From Argentina anserina (lineage: Eukaryota > Streptophyta > Magnoliopsida > Rosales > Rosaceae), in assembly GCF_933775445.1 (NCBI RefSeq), contig NC_065877.1, positions 18,600,001 to 18,664,000 on the forward strand: DNA of 64,000 nt. Direction: 5' to 3'. Every line of letters begins with the position of its first letter. The first letter of the stretch is position 1. Below are positions 1 through 12,039 of the stretch, piece after piece. The notes under the pieces were generated by a model. That model did not search any database. It was given only the letters and a program-made list of their open reading frames with translations, and had not been told where the DNA came from. Made by a program: the position numbers and the translations under genes.

Positions 1-2690
1 TATTCTTCTAGCATCCCTTATATTCTCCTAGCTAGAGAGGGTTTTTCCAATCCCTTGAGTACGATATCCCCTTACAATCTCACTACACTATAACTTGACC
101 CTTATACTTGAGGGTGATCTTTGAGTCGACATCACATCTCATAAGGGATGTAAGCAATATATTTGAGTTAAAATAAAGATTACCAAGCAAGACAAACGAA
201 GAAGTTCACTTGAAACACACTAAGTTAAAGATAACTTGTGAACCAAAATTTTTGAAATTATCTAATATGTTCAAAAAACAAAGCAAGAACAACTTTTAAA
301 TTTCCGCAAAAGTAAATAGTTGTACAAGATAAGAATATGGAAGGTAGCGTCGATGACACTGGCCCAGATGCTAAACAAGTAGACAACACAATTTATATAT
401 AAAAAAAAGTGGCTACAACTCTAAATAAAACCTCGGAAATAGAATGTAAAAAATACTTCTTAACAAATGTAAAGAAACATGCGAGAAATGAACAAATGAC
501 TCGGCTAAATCTTTCCGAGACTCCTAGCTCTGAGAATTACCAACAAGACTTGCACGAAAGCTATAGTAGGGATGAGCGTCATCCTCACTTGCTCAGTATG
601 AGCTAGCTCGCCCATAAATTTTGAAAACAAGGAGAAGATAAAAATGAGTTTGATAACACATTGAGGGTAAGTTACCTGGTTCCAGAAAACCATTTCTGAA
701 AATCATGCAAGTTCAGAAAATATTATGCTAAAATAGTGGAGCTCCAATTTTAAATAGGATATTGGTTGATATAATAGAAATGCACGACCCAACCTAGCTT
801 AATAAGTCTAAACTAGTAACCTCAAAGTCAAGGCCAACTACCCTTATTGTTAAAAACAATAAAAGAGCAAGAGTGTCCATTTAGACAATACCCTAAAATA
901 AAAGGATAATGCGCAAGGTAGGATGATAACAAGGCATTGCCCCTCTGGAGATTTTATGGGTTCGACACCGAGGAGTCCTAGACCGGTATCCGAGAACCCC
1001 ATCACTCTCAGGTTTGTCACACTCACAAAACAATTCTATCTTAAAACGTTGTCTAATCTCGGGTCACAAACATATAATGCTTTCAGAATAAATATAACTT
1101 CTGAGAACTATACTAGGAACATTTATAATTTCGCCCAAAAGTAATATAGGAGGGTTAGCTTCCCTACCTAGAATGACATGTAGAATTTCAAAATCCATTA
1201 CGTATGCTCCAACTCCAAAATAATGCTACTGCTCCAAACGTCGAGTAATCCTTGTATCATTGTTCTGAATTCATGAAGTTCAGGAGTTAAACTCAAATCC
1301 AGAAGTTGTTGATATGTTGACTCGACTCCTTTTCCTAGTTGGCCAGGAAAGTCAATATTTGACTTTTTGTTGACCAAGTCTTTCATGGGGACCAGGAGTT
1401 TACTACTTTGACCTTGTTTGACCTTTAATCAACCAATTCTCGGATAACTGGAGAATAGTCTTAACTTCTCGTCAAACGATAATAAGGGTACTTTAAGGTT
1501 ATTAAAGACACTAAATATCGTATCGACGATTTAATTATTTTACCGACACATATTTAAGTTAAAAGAGTTCTCGATTTCCAAACCAGACGGAAATTAGAAT
1601 TATCATTTAGTTTTCATTGCCAAGTTAAATTTAGATTTTACTAAATTACCCTAAGGTAAAAGTAAAACTATCAAAATCATTTTATAAAACCATAAAAGAT
1701 TAACAAATAAAATAGTAAATGGTAACTCTCAGCCAAGGGAAAAAGAGTAATTTCACATGATTAAGAAAACCATAAAAGGGCACCTCAGTAATAGTAAAAA
1801 CCCAAGTTTTCACCTTATCTCTTCAATTTCGTTTATGGCAGGATGCCATCCTTCTCCGATCAACCAAAATGATAAACAACCTAATTATAAGCTTCTCTAC
1901 AATCCAACAAGTAACAAAACTACATCACAGAAGTTGAAAAAGATGAGTTCGCTACCTTTGTACAATCCTAGAAACAAGACCAACTTGTTGCACTTTCCGT
2001 CATCATCCCTAAGTTCCTGCTACTTCTCCAAGACTACTCTAATGTTCCTACTCAAGTCGTAAGCTTTCTCTGATTTCCCAAATTGTCAAAGAACTGAAAA
2101 TGGGATGTCAATCATTGATGGTTCTCGACAGAAACCCAAACAAAGAAGAAGAATAGGTTCTAAGATCGATTTTCAAGCAAATTGATAAAAGGGCTGAGCC
2201 TAGAAAGAAGAAGGAGAAACTAAGCTCACCAATATGAATTGAGAAGCTTGCTAGAGCTTCTTCTCGCTAGAGCTTGATGACTTCGCCGAAAAAGAGGAGG
2301 ATCGTGGTGGTGATCGGTGGCGTTCTAGGTATAAAAAGGTAACATTCAAATTAGTCTCTAATTCAAAGAATCAATGGTTGAATTGAACTAATAACATTGA
2401 GAGAGGATTGGTTCTTACCAAGAAAGGGTGGAGGAACTCGTCAAAGCTAAAGAACTCACCAGAATTCCAAGCTTTGTCATACTCTAATTCCAAGTTGTGG
2501 AATTCGAACTCTGATGGATGATTTGAGACCATGGTTTTGAAGAGAATGAAAAGGCGATTCTAATGATAGTGATGCATGTGGCCTAGCTCACCGGACGGCG
2601 GTGGGGTAGGCTTGATAGTGGAGAAGCGGTGTTTCGATAGAGAAGGTGAGGGAGAGTTGTCAAGCTGATGAAGAAACATATGAGAGAGAA
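1..2690. other. AT-rich non-genic DNA, probably LTR-retrotransposon debris
   Basis: I see no supportable coding region; all ORFs are short and match nothing I know. Stretches rich in runs such as TTGACTTTTTGTTGACC (around 1350-1430) and the GA-rich block at 2100-2700 resemble long LTR or untranslated regions of plant Ty3/gypsy elements. The right edge runs into a dispersed repeat shared with 32.9-33.1 kb, which supports a transposon origin. No element boundary could be fixed. Confidence 0.4.
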
Positions 2691-2849
2691 GTGAGTTGGT
2701 TGATGGTTTAAGTGGAAAGGAATTTGGACCAACTAAATAGGCTCAGGCTAAAGCCTGTTAATGAGAGGTATGGGCTTTTTCTCAAAACCTAAACCCAATA
2801 GCCCAAATTAGCTATTTAGAAACTGATCCAATGGTAGAAAATTGATGAC

Positions 2850-3062
2850 AAGAACCTTAAATTGTCATGTAAAACAATTTAAGTAAAATTTTTTTAAAAC
2901 ATAAGAAAATGTTTTGTAAAGTTAATAAAATAAATTTGAGCATCGAGAACGCTCATGGCGAGATGTAGTTTAATATCAATGTATTAAATTATAATATTTG
3001 ACAAATATCGATTAGTTAGTCATAATGTGTCGGTAATTGAGATTAGAAATCTCTTTTATTAC
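2850..3062. repeat. Dispersed repeat, copy 1 (second copy 32905-33121)
   Basis: The segment shares a long diverged match with 32905-33121 in the same orientation. Shared words include GTAAAACA, the GATGGCGA(C/G) region, GTATTAAATTAT, GACAAAT(A/G)TCGATTA, and TAATGTGTC(G/A)GT(T/A)A. Both copies end at similar places, near an ATCTC motif, as expected for fragments of one LTR family. No coding capacity is visible. Confidence 0.6.
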
Positions 3063-3432
3063 ATTTTGATATGTAATTATGAATTTATGATCATGTTTTA
3101 ATTCACTACTATTCAGTGGTCGCATTCTATCTATATGTTTTCCCTGATTCCTTTTGGATTTTATGTACACCTTAGTTCAGGGTTTAATATATCAAGTCAT
3201 GGTTTGTGAGTGTGTATAGAGATTCAAAGTAGTAAGATTAAGTTTTTGATGAATTGTGTGCTAGAAATCAATTTGTTTTTGATATTGCAGTTGCTCATGT
3301 AGTGAATGTGTTGCTTTTGATTATGGTTCTATTGGTGTTTTTAGAATTTGTTTCTGGGTTTCGTATTCGGTTTTGTTTACTTGTAATTTGGGGGTAGTGG
3401 AAACCGGCACCACTCAAAATACTAGTAGTAGT

Positions 3433-3975
3433 ATCATGTGGTTTTTCAGGGTTAAGGGGTTAATGATAAAGTATTAGTGAAACCCGCTTGAGACTGTGAA
3501 TTGGGAGAGTGCCTCAAATCGAGAATTGGGCATTTGGGCTCATTTGGCTAGTATTGGGATTCAAGAGAGGAAGATACCTTCTGTGTGTGAAAGTGCCCCA
3601 AGATACTTACTTTAGGTCTCCATACGAAGCTTGTTCGTCCTGTTGAGTGTCTCACCATGCTTGGCACCAAACCGCTTGAAGTTGCGGCTGCTATTTCTAA
3701 ATTCCTTCATTCAGTGTTGCATAGTGTGGAACATAAGCTGTCCTTCTGTGTGTCAAAGTGCCCCAAGATACTTACTTTAGGTCTCCATACGAAGCTTGTT
3801 CGTCCTGTTGAGTGTCTCACCATGCTTGGCACCAAACCGCTTGAAGTTGCGGCTGCTATTTCTAAATTCCTTCATTCAGTGTTGCATAGTGTGGAACATA
3901 AGCTGTCCATTGTTGACGCTCTACGAGGCATCAGGTGTTGGTCTGAAGCAACTTGGCAAGCTGATTTAGCTTAAT
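3433..3975 (+). pseudogene. mTERF-family pseudogene fragment (MTERF6/PDE191-like) with a tandem duplication
   Basis: mTERF proteins are organelle-targeted helical-repeat proteins that bind nucleic acid. Reading along the plus strand gives IMWFF near 3433, then after in-frame stops (about 3472) ASIGIQERKIPSV and KCPKILTLGLHTKLVRPVECL, and finally LGTKPLEVAAAISKF. These resemble the N-terminal mTERF repeats of MTERF6-type proteins. The block 3577-3741 is repeated at 3742-3906 with almost no change; the period is 165 bp (55 codons), so the frame is kept. After the second copy the family sequence resumes in another frame (ASGVGLKQLGK, about 3930-3960) and stops. Only about a third of a usual mTERF protein is present and no organelle presequence is seen. 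I am fairly sure of the family, less of the subfamily. Confidence 0.7.
3577..3906 (+). repeat. 165-bp tandem duplication, two near-identical copies
   Basis: Copy 1 is 3577-3741 and copy 2 is 3742-3906. The clearest difference is GTGTGTGAAAG against GTGTGTCAAAG. The near-identity shows that the duplication is recent compared with the decay of the mTERF fragment that contains it. Confidence 0.9.
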
Positions 3976-4600
3976 CCTTGGCTAAATAGATTTAGATTTT
4001 ATGTTAGAGATATATTAAATCTATGTAATAGATTATAATTTCATATCCTTGATGATTATGTTTTTATAATGTCTATATATAGGCTTTTATATCATTCAAT
4101 GAAGTTATAATTCTTCTGCTTAATATTCTCGTATCTTTCATGCTCTATTACAAATATTATTTTAAAAGGTATAAATAATAAGAAAATGATATTTCACTTC
4201 TATACGCGCTAGTCATATGAATCATACTATCCCAATAATAATATGAATGTTGTAAGATAAAAAAAAACTGAGGTGCTGAAGCACTAGTTATTGTATAATT
4301 CAATGTATCCGAATGATGCTAAAGACTCTCTACATGCAAATAATCAATGTCAACTCTTATTTTCATCGGAAGGCACACTAGCAATTTTGTGCAAATTAAT
4401 TTTCTGAAAACAGGTTGATTTCATTTTGCCCTAAAGTCATGATGTAAGTGAGCAAATTACATCAATTATCAATTGGCATATTTGACGGTCACAAGTGCCA
4501 CTGCATTGGCATTTAGAGTGTAGAGATCGATATAAAGAGAGCTAGAGAGAATATTATAGTACTTAGAAATGAAATAAGAAAACCAATAGTAAAACACGGA
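3976..4600. other. Intergenic DNA, nothing recognised
   Basis: AT-rich spacer between the mTERF fragment and the 3' side of rbcS. It has no coding signal, tandem repeat or inverted repeat that I can support. The transcribed 3' end of rbcS probably lies in 4600-4886, but I could not fix a poly(A) site. Confidence 0.5.
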
Positions 4601-4886
4601 TATGTTTTATTCAGTACTTCTCAACAACCACTCCATTCTGAATCCGAGAAACAGAAACCAAATTCGAAAACAAACAAAGATTGTCTCGAAAAAGGACAGA
4701 GAAGGAACGGCGTTGCACAGGCAGCCTAGTTAAAAACAAATACAATTCAAATGAAAAAGGGAACCACAAACGGACCCAGCAACAGCTTAATCAGCTAGCT
4801 ACATGGGTACATTACATTGCATTACATTAGATTTGACAGATCGAAGCAAAGGGGTGGACGAAAACGTATGGACTAATACGAATGAA

Positions 4887-5685
4887 TTAGTAGCCCTTTG
4901 GCTTGTAAGCGATGAAACTGATGCACTGAACTTGACGGACATTGTCGAATCCGATGATGCGGATGAAAGCATTTGGGTAAGTCTGGATGGCCTCGTCCAG
5001 CTCCTTCAACACTTGTGCGGAGTCTGTGCATCCAAACATGGGCAACTTCCACATGGTCCAGTACCGGCCGTCGTAGTATCCAGGTGACTTGTGGTTCTCA
5101 CGGGTTACGAATCCTTTCTAATTAAACATTACGTACAACACCAACAATATATATTCAGTTAACATGTAACAACATTTAAGTTAAGCAAATTCTATCTATA
5201 ATTGAAATGATAATTAGTAACATATATCAACCTCCAACTCGAATTCCAAGCAGGGAACCCATTTGTTCTTGAGAAGGTAATCAACTTCCTTGGCCAAGGA
5301 CGCAGCAGTAAGTGGTGGAAGGTAGGAGAGAGTCTCGAACTTCTTCAAGCCAGTTGTAGGCCACACCTATATATTTACAACAAGATAATTAATTGGAGTT
5401 AATTAGTTATTACTAACCTAGCCAGCCAACTATACTATATGGATATGTATCGAAAAAAAACTATACTATATGGATAATCAATAAGTGGAATTGAGTGCTA
5501 ATTACCTTCATGCATTGCACTCTTCCGCCATTGCTTGGGAGTGAGGTAATGTCAGCATTGGTCTTTCTGGTGACGGGGAAAGCTGCACCAGACTTGAGGC
5601 CAGTGAATGGTGCGACCATGCTGGCTTGTGCCGGGGAGGCGGCGGTGGCAACTGCGGCAGCCGATGAGAACATGGAGGAGGCCAT
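4887..5685 (-). CDS. rbcS: Ribulose-1,5-bisphosphate carboxylase small subunit, chloroplast precursor (3 exons)
   Basis: Small subunit of Rubisco, which assembles with the plastid-encoded large subunit to fix CO2 in the stroma. Exons on the minus strand are 5685-5506, 5366-5232 and 5117-4887, with GT-AG introns of 139 and 114 bp, both in phase 0. The product is 181 aa, the usual precursor length. Residues 1 to about 57 form a Ser/Ala-rich transit peptide ([20 protein letters not shown], then GGRVQCMK at the cleavage region). The mature part has [32 protein letters not shown] and [20 protein letters not shown], and ends AYKPKGY. The two-intron layout is the common dicot one. The start is the first ATG and matches the family. 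Nothing looks broken. The nearest gene-like neighbour is the mTERF fragment, about 0.9 kb away. Confidence 0.97.
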
Positions 5686-5777
5686 TACTGCTGTTCTGCT
5701 TTGTGTTTAGCTGAGCTCTAGCCCTCTTCTTTCTTCTCGAGTTGTCAAGTTGAGCAAATGCGCTAGACCTAGCTTGG

Positions 5778-5786
5778 TATATATAA
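5778..5786 (-). promoter_or_regulatory. TATA box of rbcS
   Basis: On the minus strand this reads TTATATATA, about 93 bp upstream of the rbcS start codon, a normal distance for this gene family. Confidence 0.75.
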
Positions 5787-5922
5787 TGGTATGATCCACC
5801 ACAACCAGATCCAACCGCCCCAGTTCTATGGACTTCATTAAAGAGGAATATCGGCCGTCGGATCCTTAATGTGATGACATTACGCTTTATCGACCACAAG
5901 GCAAGAAAGTTTTGATTTCTAG

Positions 5923-5989
5923 CCTTATCATCGTTAGTCACCACAACGACCATGCCACTTGGAAGTCGATCGCCGCATATCATCTTATC
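5923..5989 (-). promoter_or_regulatory. Two I-box (GATAAG) light-response motifs upstream of rbcS
   Basis: On the minus strand, GATAAGATG lies at 5989-5981 (inside GGATTAGATAAGATG) and GATGATAAGG at 5932-5923. I-boxes are known light-responsive elements of dicot rbcS promoters, and these lie about 140-210 bp upstream of the TATA box. I see no perfect G-box CACGTG; the nearest is an ACGT core at about 6004. Confidence 0.6.
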
Positions 5990-6009
5990 TAATCCAAGGC
6001 GGGACGTGA

Positions 6010-7980
6010 ATTTGTGATGTTCATTGGCCAAAATTTGTTTCAGTCGTTAGTACTCTCTAGAGACTAGAGAGAGTCCCTGTCGTGCCATCCGTGTATTGTC
6101 TTGGCATAAAAACCATTCCTCATTTCAAAAACACAGCCTTTGTCTACAGCCTCTCGATCCATAAGGGTGAATTTTGCCACACTACTCTTGTTATCGTTCA
6201 CCACACATTGAGCTCGCATTTCATTTTCACCGTAAAAATCAGAAACTTTTACCAACGACCCCAATGTCAATTTTAGGATTTACGGTTTTCGGCCCATGTT
6301 TGTGTCATCAACCAAATTACCCACATGAAATTCACATCTATGTGACAATATATTTTTATCTTAAGAGTGAATGAATTTATTTCGTTGACTTAATATAGTT
6401 GAAAAGTACCTTCCACAAGTAGAGGTGATACATTAGGGGGGAAAACCTATTAGCTAAAGCTGTGACATCCGCAGCTCCCCTAACAAACTCGACTTACGCA
6501 AAGTTTTCAATTAACACAAACTCTCATGTAAATCTGAAATAAAATAAAAACTCAACTCAGATTACTCAAGAGATCCATTATATAACGCTTGAACTAACAT
6601 CTGGAAATCTGATTCGACTATCATAGGTAAGAGACCATGCAATAAAGCTAATCTGACTCCTTCAATCAAATTCCTAGAAGCTCATCATGACGACCTTAAA
6701 CTTGCAACTTGATAGAAGGAGGAGAAAATTCCCAAACTAACATTTGTGATCACGAAACACTCCTCCAATATATATACCTGTATTTCAAAAAGTACTCTTT
6801 TTCATGAATCTACCTTTATTCTTTTTTTCCATTACTAATTTTCTGCATAAGATCAATACCTTTACTATCTACCATCTTTAGAATCGAGAATTAGTGTTTC
6901 AAAGAATTAACAAATTGCATGGATTCGACAGGATCAATATATAGAGCAATCAAGCTATTAAGTATAAAGAGAATGCTAGGTTTATGTGAATAATTTCTAC
7001 ACTTAATTTCTGTTATTCTATGTGAGAAAAAGATAAGAAGTAAGTTTTCTTAATCCCCTTTTCATTATTATTTTTGATTGAATATGTGATCCATGTATTA
7101 TCATATGAGATATATGGTCAATGAAGGTTCTCTAAAGAAGTTGATCATTTGCATTTGGCAAAAAATTCATTACATTCTAGCTTAGTGACTCCAAGGTTCA
7201 CATCTTGTGGCGGCTCCTAGGTGAGCCCTTATGTTACTGCATTACTATAGTTAGTATCAAATTCATCCATCTTCTTAATCAATAATTGATTCAAATTTTC
7301 TCTCTTTGAATGTTTCATTTACACCCTCACATGGGATGAGGCAATCAATTATATATTGTCTTACTTAGAATCAATGGTGTACCTCTTTGTTGTGGTTTAT
7401 ACGCATAAAGAATATTAAGAACAAAACACAGTATATAGCTTGGAGGATAGGTTTGGTACAGAAGGTACATATCAAAATCCAGTTGGAATCTTATACTATG
7501 AAGCTATCTGATTTATAGAATGTCTACCTGGCTAGTTTGTGTAATATCCGGGCATATCAGTTTGTTCATGTAATACTACTGTCATTCAAGATTCTGAATT
7601 AACTGATATTTGTTCCTTTCTTTTAGTTAATTTCAGTTCAAGTTGTTTCTTATATACGATTGTTCTATAATTGGTACAATGACATGCCTCAGTTTGTTAT
7701 TTGAGTTTTAATGTGATCACTTATATGCCTCATGCTTGAATGATTCCATCAAAACATGGGCATTGATAGAAAGTTTCTCTGTTTTTATCTGTAGAAACTC
7801 TGGGAGCTTCCAGACATTAAAGTTCGTGCCCCCTCCCCCCTAAAGCTCAGCATCCCATACCCAATTTACTAGTTATTGATGGACAAAGTTTGTACCAACC
7901 TGACCATAGTTTATAAGTACTAGACTACTAGTTATGTATGTTTAGGCAAGATAATGTAATAATATTAATGTAGATTTGAT
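6010..7980. other. Intergenic DNA, no gene seen
   Basis: AT-rich with only short ORFs, none recognisable. TGTGACATCCGC at about 6461 resembles the start of chromovirus-type LTRs (TGTGACATCC), but I found no partner LTR or inner sequence. Confidence 0.4.
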
Positions 7981-7982
7981 TC

Positions 7983-7985
<3 letters not shown>

Positions 7986-8020
<35 letters not shown>
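7986..8020. repeat. (TA)n microsatellite
   Basis: Uninterrupted TA dinucleotide run immediately left of the MITE at 8021-8218. A second TA-rich run lies at its right edge (about 8217-8252). Confidence 0.95.
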
Positions 8021-8025
<5 letters not shown>

Positions 8026-8218
8026 TCTATCCAAAGTGAAGCTTCACTCTGAAATTACAGAGTGAAGTTCCAATTGGATGAAATTTTGTAGAGATGATCT
8101 TGAATAACATACCTAAATATTGAATCGCTTATGGTGAAAACATTTGACTGAAAAGTGTGCCAAAATTGGAACTTCACTCTGAAATTTCAGACTGAAGCTT
8201 CACTATGGATAGGAACTA
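8021..8218. mobile_element. MITE with roughly 50-bp terminal inverted repeats, inserted in TA repeats
   Basis: The left end reads TAGTATCTATCCAAAGTGAA and the right end, reverse-complemented, TAGTTCCTATCCATAGTGAA. Both continue through GCTTCA(C/G)TCTGAAAT and AGAGTGAAGTTCCAAT. The element is about 198 bp, non-coding, and flanked by TA on both sides. TIR plus TA target suggests a Tc1/mariner (Stowaway-like) or related type, but the surrounding TA repeat hides the exact duplication. Confidence 0.75.
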
Positions 8219-8329
8219 TATATATATGTATATATATATATATATATATATGAATTGGTATATGCACGCCGTTGGTTTAGGTCTAAATTGGTTTTGATGG
8301 ATTTGTAATGTTTTTGGACAATATGGTAA

Positions 8330-8816
8330 ACCAAAACTCTTGTCTAGCAATCATTTCCAAAATAAAACCATTTTCTATGGATATAAACAAACAATAGTGT
8401 ATCAATCTTTGAAAACTAGAAAGCATTGTTAGAGTGACCTATACAACAATAGATTTTATAGAAAAAAAACGTTGTTTGGAGACCATATAGTCAATAGTCA
8501 AGGAGAAGAAACATTGTCTTCTATTATTCAGACAATGTAATGCTTAATATGTACCATTGTAAAACAAAACTTTATACAATGGTTATCTATAAATAGGCAT
8601 TGTTTGTTCTGGTATTAAGACAATACCAATTTTTTAACCAAGCATTGTTTCAAGTGCTTTCAGACAATGCTTGCCAACCATTGTCTAAGTCGCGTATCAA
8701 ATAATTATTGGATAAACAATGGTTAAGGGCTATATAAGATAATGGTAAAAAACCATTGTTAACTTTGAATTTTGGCCTAATATAATTAGGTCAATCGATG
8801 TTTCCTTTTGTAGTGT
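8330..8816 (+). mobile_element. Probable CACTA-type non-autonomous element, 3' terminal fragment
   Basis: The segment holds many copies of CATTGT / ACAATGG in both orientations (for example CATTGTCTT, CAGACAATG, ACCATTGTC, ACAATGGTTA) and ends TTTTGTAGTG, which reads CACTACAAAA on the other strand. Clustered subterminal repeats plus a CACTA end are hallmarks of En/Spm elements. I could not find the matching left terminus, so only one end may be present. Confidence 0.5.
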
Positions 8817-8819
8817 AGT

Positions 8820-9290
8820 TTTCCTTATTCAGTCATCAATCTTTATTGTTGATATGTTTTAGTCCAAGATGAGATACGTAAAACTAAAATTAATAGAAAA
8901 TTAGAGAATTGCAAATAAAATGTATCTTCAATCCACCCCATTTTAAAAGAGGTAAGTACTTCAACTCTTATGCGCAGGGCAACGTGATACCTAAACTTAT
9001 AAAATTGACAATATGATACTCGAACTCTTATTTTGACACCAACAAGGGGTCTTCGTCTTTCTTTTTTTTTGGAATATTCCGTTAGATAACCAATATAAAT
9101 GATAAAAAAAGGCTAGTTTAATCTTATTTGGTTTACCTTTTTAGAGTTTTATTTTGTTCAAAAATTAAAATTTTGACGGAACATGGTGGGCCTATTAAAT
9201 TGAATTTATTTATTCAACATATTGCAAATATTTAAATTTATCCTCGATACGCAAACGTAAATAGTTAATTTTTATCATAATAGCAAACTT
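8820..9290. other. Intergenic DNA, nothing recognised
   Basis: AT-rich spacer with no gene, repeat or terminal structure that I can support. Confidence 0.4.
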
Positions 9291-9548
9291 CATAACTACC
9301 ACATTAGATTTTTTAGTAGAAACTAAACTTTCTTATAAAGAATTACAAAAAGCCAGATTAAGAGAAAAAAGACTTATAAAAATTAAGAATAATCTCCTTA
9401 GAGATATCCAAGATTATTGAGATATTACCTATGATATCCAACAATGTATCTATCACATCAGAGAAGAAATTGCAGTACTTCAAGAAACTTTTGCAGAAGA
9501 TCAAAAGCCACTAGAAATTTTGAGCAAAAGTGAGATCCCTTGATTAGC

Positions 9549-9560
9549 TAGTATCAGAGC
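9549..9560 (+). other. tRNA-Met primer-binding-site-like motif
   Basis: TAGTATCAGAGC differs at one position from TGGTATCAGAGC, the initiator tRNA-Met binding site used by caulimovirids and many Copia elements. It lies about 70 bp before the RT remains, much closer than in an intact viral genome, so sequence between them has probably been lost. Confidence 0.5.
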
Positions 9561-9617
9561 CTAGCCATCGGTTAGTGCTCAATATTGTAACCCAAAATCC
9601 AAAACCAAATCTCAAAG

Positions 9618-10555
9618 ATGGGAACAAGAATTGAACAAATACTAAAAGCTGGGTTTTTGCAAGTCAAAATGCATCCACATAGTCTCCCTCTTATTACATT
9701 CAGAACTCCACATGGACATTACGAATGGTTAGTAAAGTCATTTGGATTAAAACATACTCAATCAATTTTCCAAAGAAAGATGGATAACATTTTCAAACAT
9801 GTGGCAGAATTCGGTGTCGTCTAAATTGATGACATATTAGTTTTCTCCAAAACCAAAGAGGAACACATGAACCATCTGTATGAAGTTGCCAAGTTGATCG
9901 TTCAATATGGAATCATTTTAGGAGAAAAGAAAGTCTTTCTGGTCCTAGATGAGATTGACTTCTTGAAAATAAACATCAAAGATGGGGTGATTAAACTCCA
10001 ACCTCATATCCTCGAAATGATTTGGAAATATCCAGACAAAATTTTTAACGCCAAAAGTCTTTAGAGATTTTTAGGTGTTATAAATTATGGAAGAGATTTC
10101 ATTCTAAAAATTGTTGGATTAACAGCAATATTGTCTCCCAAGTAAAGTTCTAAGAGAGCTTGGAAATTCACAAAAGACGATGAAAAAATCGTTTGGAAAA
10201 TTAAAGATTTGTGCAAAAATCTACCTCCACTTCATCAACCTGAAGAAAATGAGGACATCATTCTCGAGGTTGATGCAAGTAACTCTGAGCTGGAGTTGTT
10301 TTAGCTAGAACTCCATGCACTAATGTAGAAAAGATCTTGAAGTTTTGTAGTGCCAAGTTTAGCCTGGCAGAGCAAAATTATCCCATAGGGGAAAGAGAAA
10401 TTCATCCAGTAAAAAAGACAATTGAAAATTCTCTCGCATTTTTAGGAAAACCATTCACTGTGCGTACATATTGCGCTAGAGTTAAAAACTTCAAGAATTT
10501 CAAACTTAATAGATCAGCTGATAAGGGTAAATTGGCAAATTGGCAGTTATTTTAA
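9618..10555 (+). pseudogene. Caulimovirid-type reverse transcriptase / RNase H remnant, disrupted
   Basis: The RT palm region is recognisable by FLQVKMHP and HGHYEWLVKSFGLK, followed by the active-site block. There the expected Tyr of the Y(I/V)DD motif is a TAA stop (9822-9824) directly before IDDILVF. RT thumb-like sequence follows (RFLGVINYGRDF after a stop at 10062-10064). The RNase H part has the DASN block at about 10272 and a KFCSAKFSLAEQNYP segment from about 10340. Further in-frame stops occur near 10143 and 10303, so no continuous frame remains. The set of motifs fits Caulimoviridae better than Ty3/gypsy. No protease or integrase is seen nearby. Confidence 0.75.
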
Positions 10556-10559
10556 ACCA

Positions 10560-11960
10560 ATATGATTATAATGTGGAGTTAATGACAAGAAACAAGAATT
10601 ATCTCCTCGATGCTCTAACAAGAGAATTGGCGATGTTCAGCAGAAGTGAAGAAAACGATGAAGGTCGAAATCCTAGAAGTAGGAGGCCAGTACCCAAAGA
10701 GAAGAACTTTTAGGAGAGATACAAGAGCGATAATAAGACTGTAGGCCCCTTTTATGAAGGACCAGGTTATCAGTTCATTATGTCCTATAGAAATGCTGAA
10801 TCAAGTCAATTAGTTGACTATGACAAGACAAAACCCGTGCTCGAGAAAATAAATCTATAGCGTCAGAAGAGGAGTTCGCCCAAAAGTTTTTGTTGTGCCT
10901 TTCTGAACAGCCTTAACTGACCGGTCTTAGGGTAAAAGACCAGCTAGCCCGTCTTAAACAACAAACAGTGAAGGTAGATCAAGAGCGTTGATGGCTACTG
11001 CTTTGCCAAAAAGCAGAATTGCTTCTGATGGAATCTTAATTGTGCATGATTACCAATTAAACACCTTTCCTAAATCAGTTTTTCATTATGGAAATCCATT
11101 AGCTTTCTATCATAAAGCTTTGCTAGATAATCTGATGTTTTCTATTTTGGAAATAGTTTTAGGCTCATGATTAATTCACCTGAAGCTCTAGTAAAAGAGT
11201 TACACGAGAAGAATAAGCATCAGAGTGTTGCTCCAACAAATGTAGCCAAGATAAAATATCTTGAAAGTCCAGAATGCACTAGAATTCCCGTTAGAGCCTT
11301 AAAAGAATCATAGTGGTTCGTATTTCATGATTAGGTTGGGAGTGAACAAACCCCTGTCACAAACCCTTTTTGCAGTTCCAGTACCTTATTCAGGAAGATA
11401 TGTTGTAAATGTTCACAGAGAACATCCTTAGGACAAAAATTAATGATGATCAAAATGGATTGCTAGTTATTATAGTCAATACCGTAAAAATGTAAGAATG
11501 ACAAATTGTGTTCTCATATTCAAGTTCAAATCCACACCTCTTGAGTGGATACAGAAGAGAAATGGGGAAACAAAATATATTTCATTGTACCATTATGTGA
11601 GGATCATTTAGGGTAGATACTAAGAACCTGCATGTGCTAGATATAATGGACATCCCAATTCCAGCATCCCATGGATGAAAAAGATGGCACTGGAATACAT
11701 TAGAAAGATCATCGAGGAAGATTGAGAAAATACATATCTTGCCTCGGGAGAAAAGATAATTGTTACTGCTTGTGATCATCATGATGTGGTAAGCAGTGAT
11801 TTATTTTTATCTCTCAAGAGGAAAGAGATTGATTTCACTTTAAAGTGTGCTAAGTGGTTAGAAACAATAGACTAGGACAAACAATACAAAGTGTTCGAAG
11901 ATACCGACATGGAGGATAGTAGTACATATGAAATGGATCATATCATGTGCAATAATTTAT
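10560..11960 (+). pseudogene. Downstream pararetroviral coding remnants, not assigned
   Basis: Short broken reading frames continue after the RNase H part (for example 10988-11170, starting MMATALPKSR). Their base composition is like the RT remnant, and they lie between RT and the viral promoter region, where caulimovirids carry their last coding region. I do not recognise a domain, and stops are frequent. The assignment rests on position only. Confidence 0.35.
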
Positions 11961-12039
11961 AAGACTTTGAAGACTTTTATGGAAGTTGATTTTTCATTTA
12001 CATAAAAGAATTAACATTTGAAAAAGATGGAATCTGCTT

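Noticed and set aside
6461..6480. TGTGACATCCGC as a chromovirus LTR start
   Set aside because: Only a 10-12 bp resemblance; no second LTR, primer site or coding sequence nearby.
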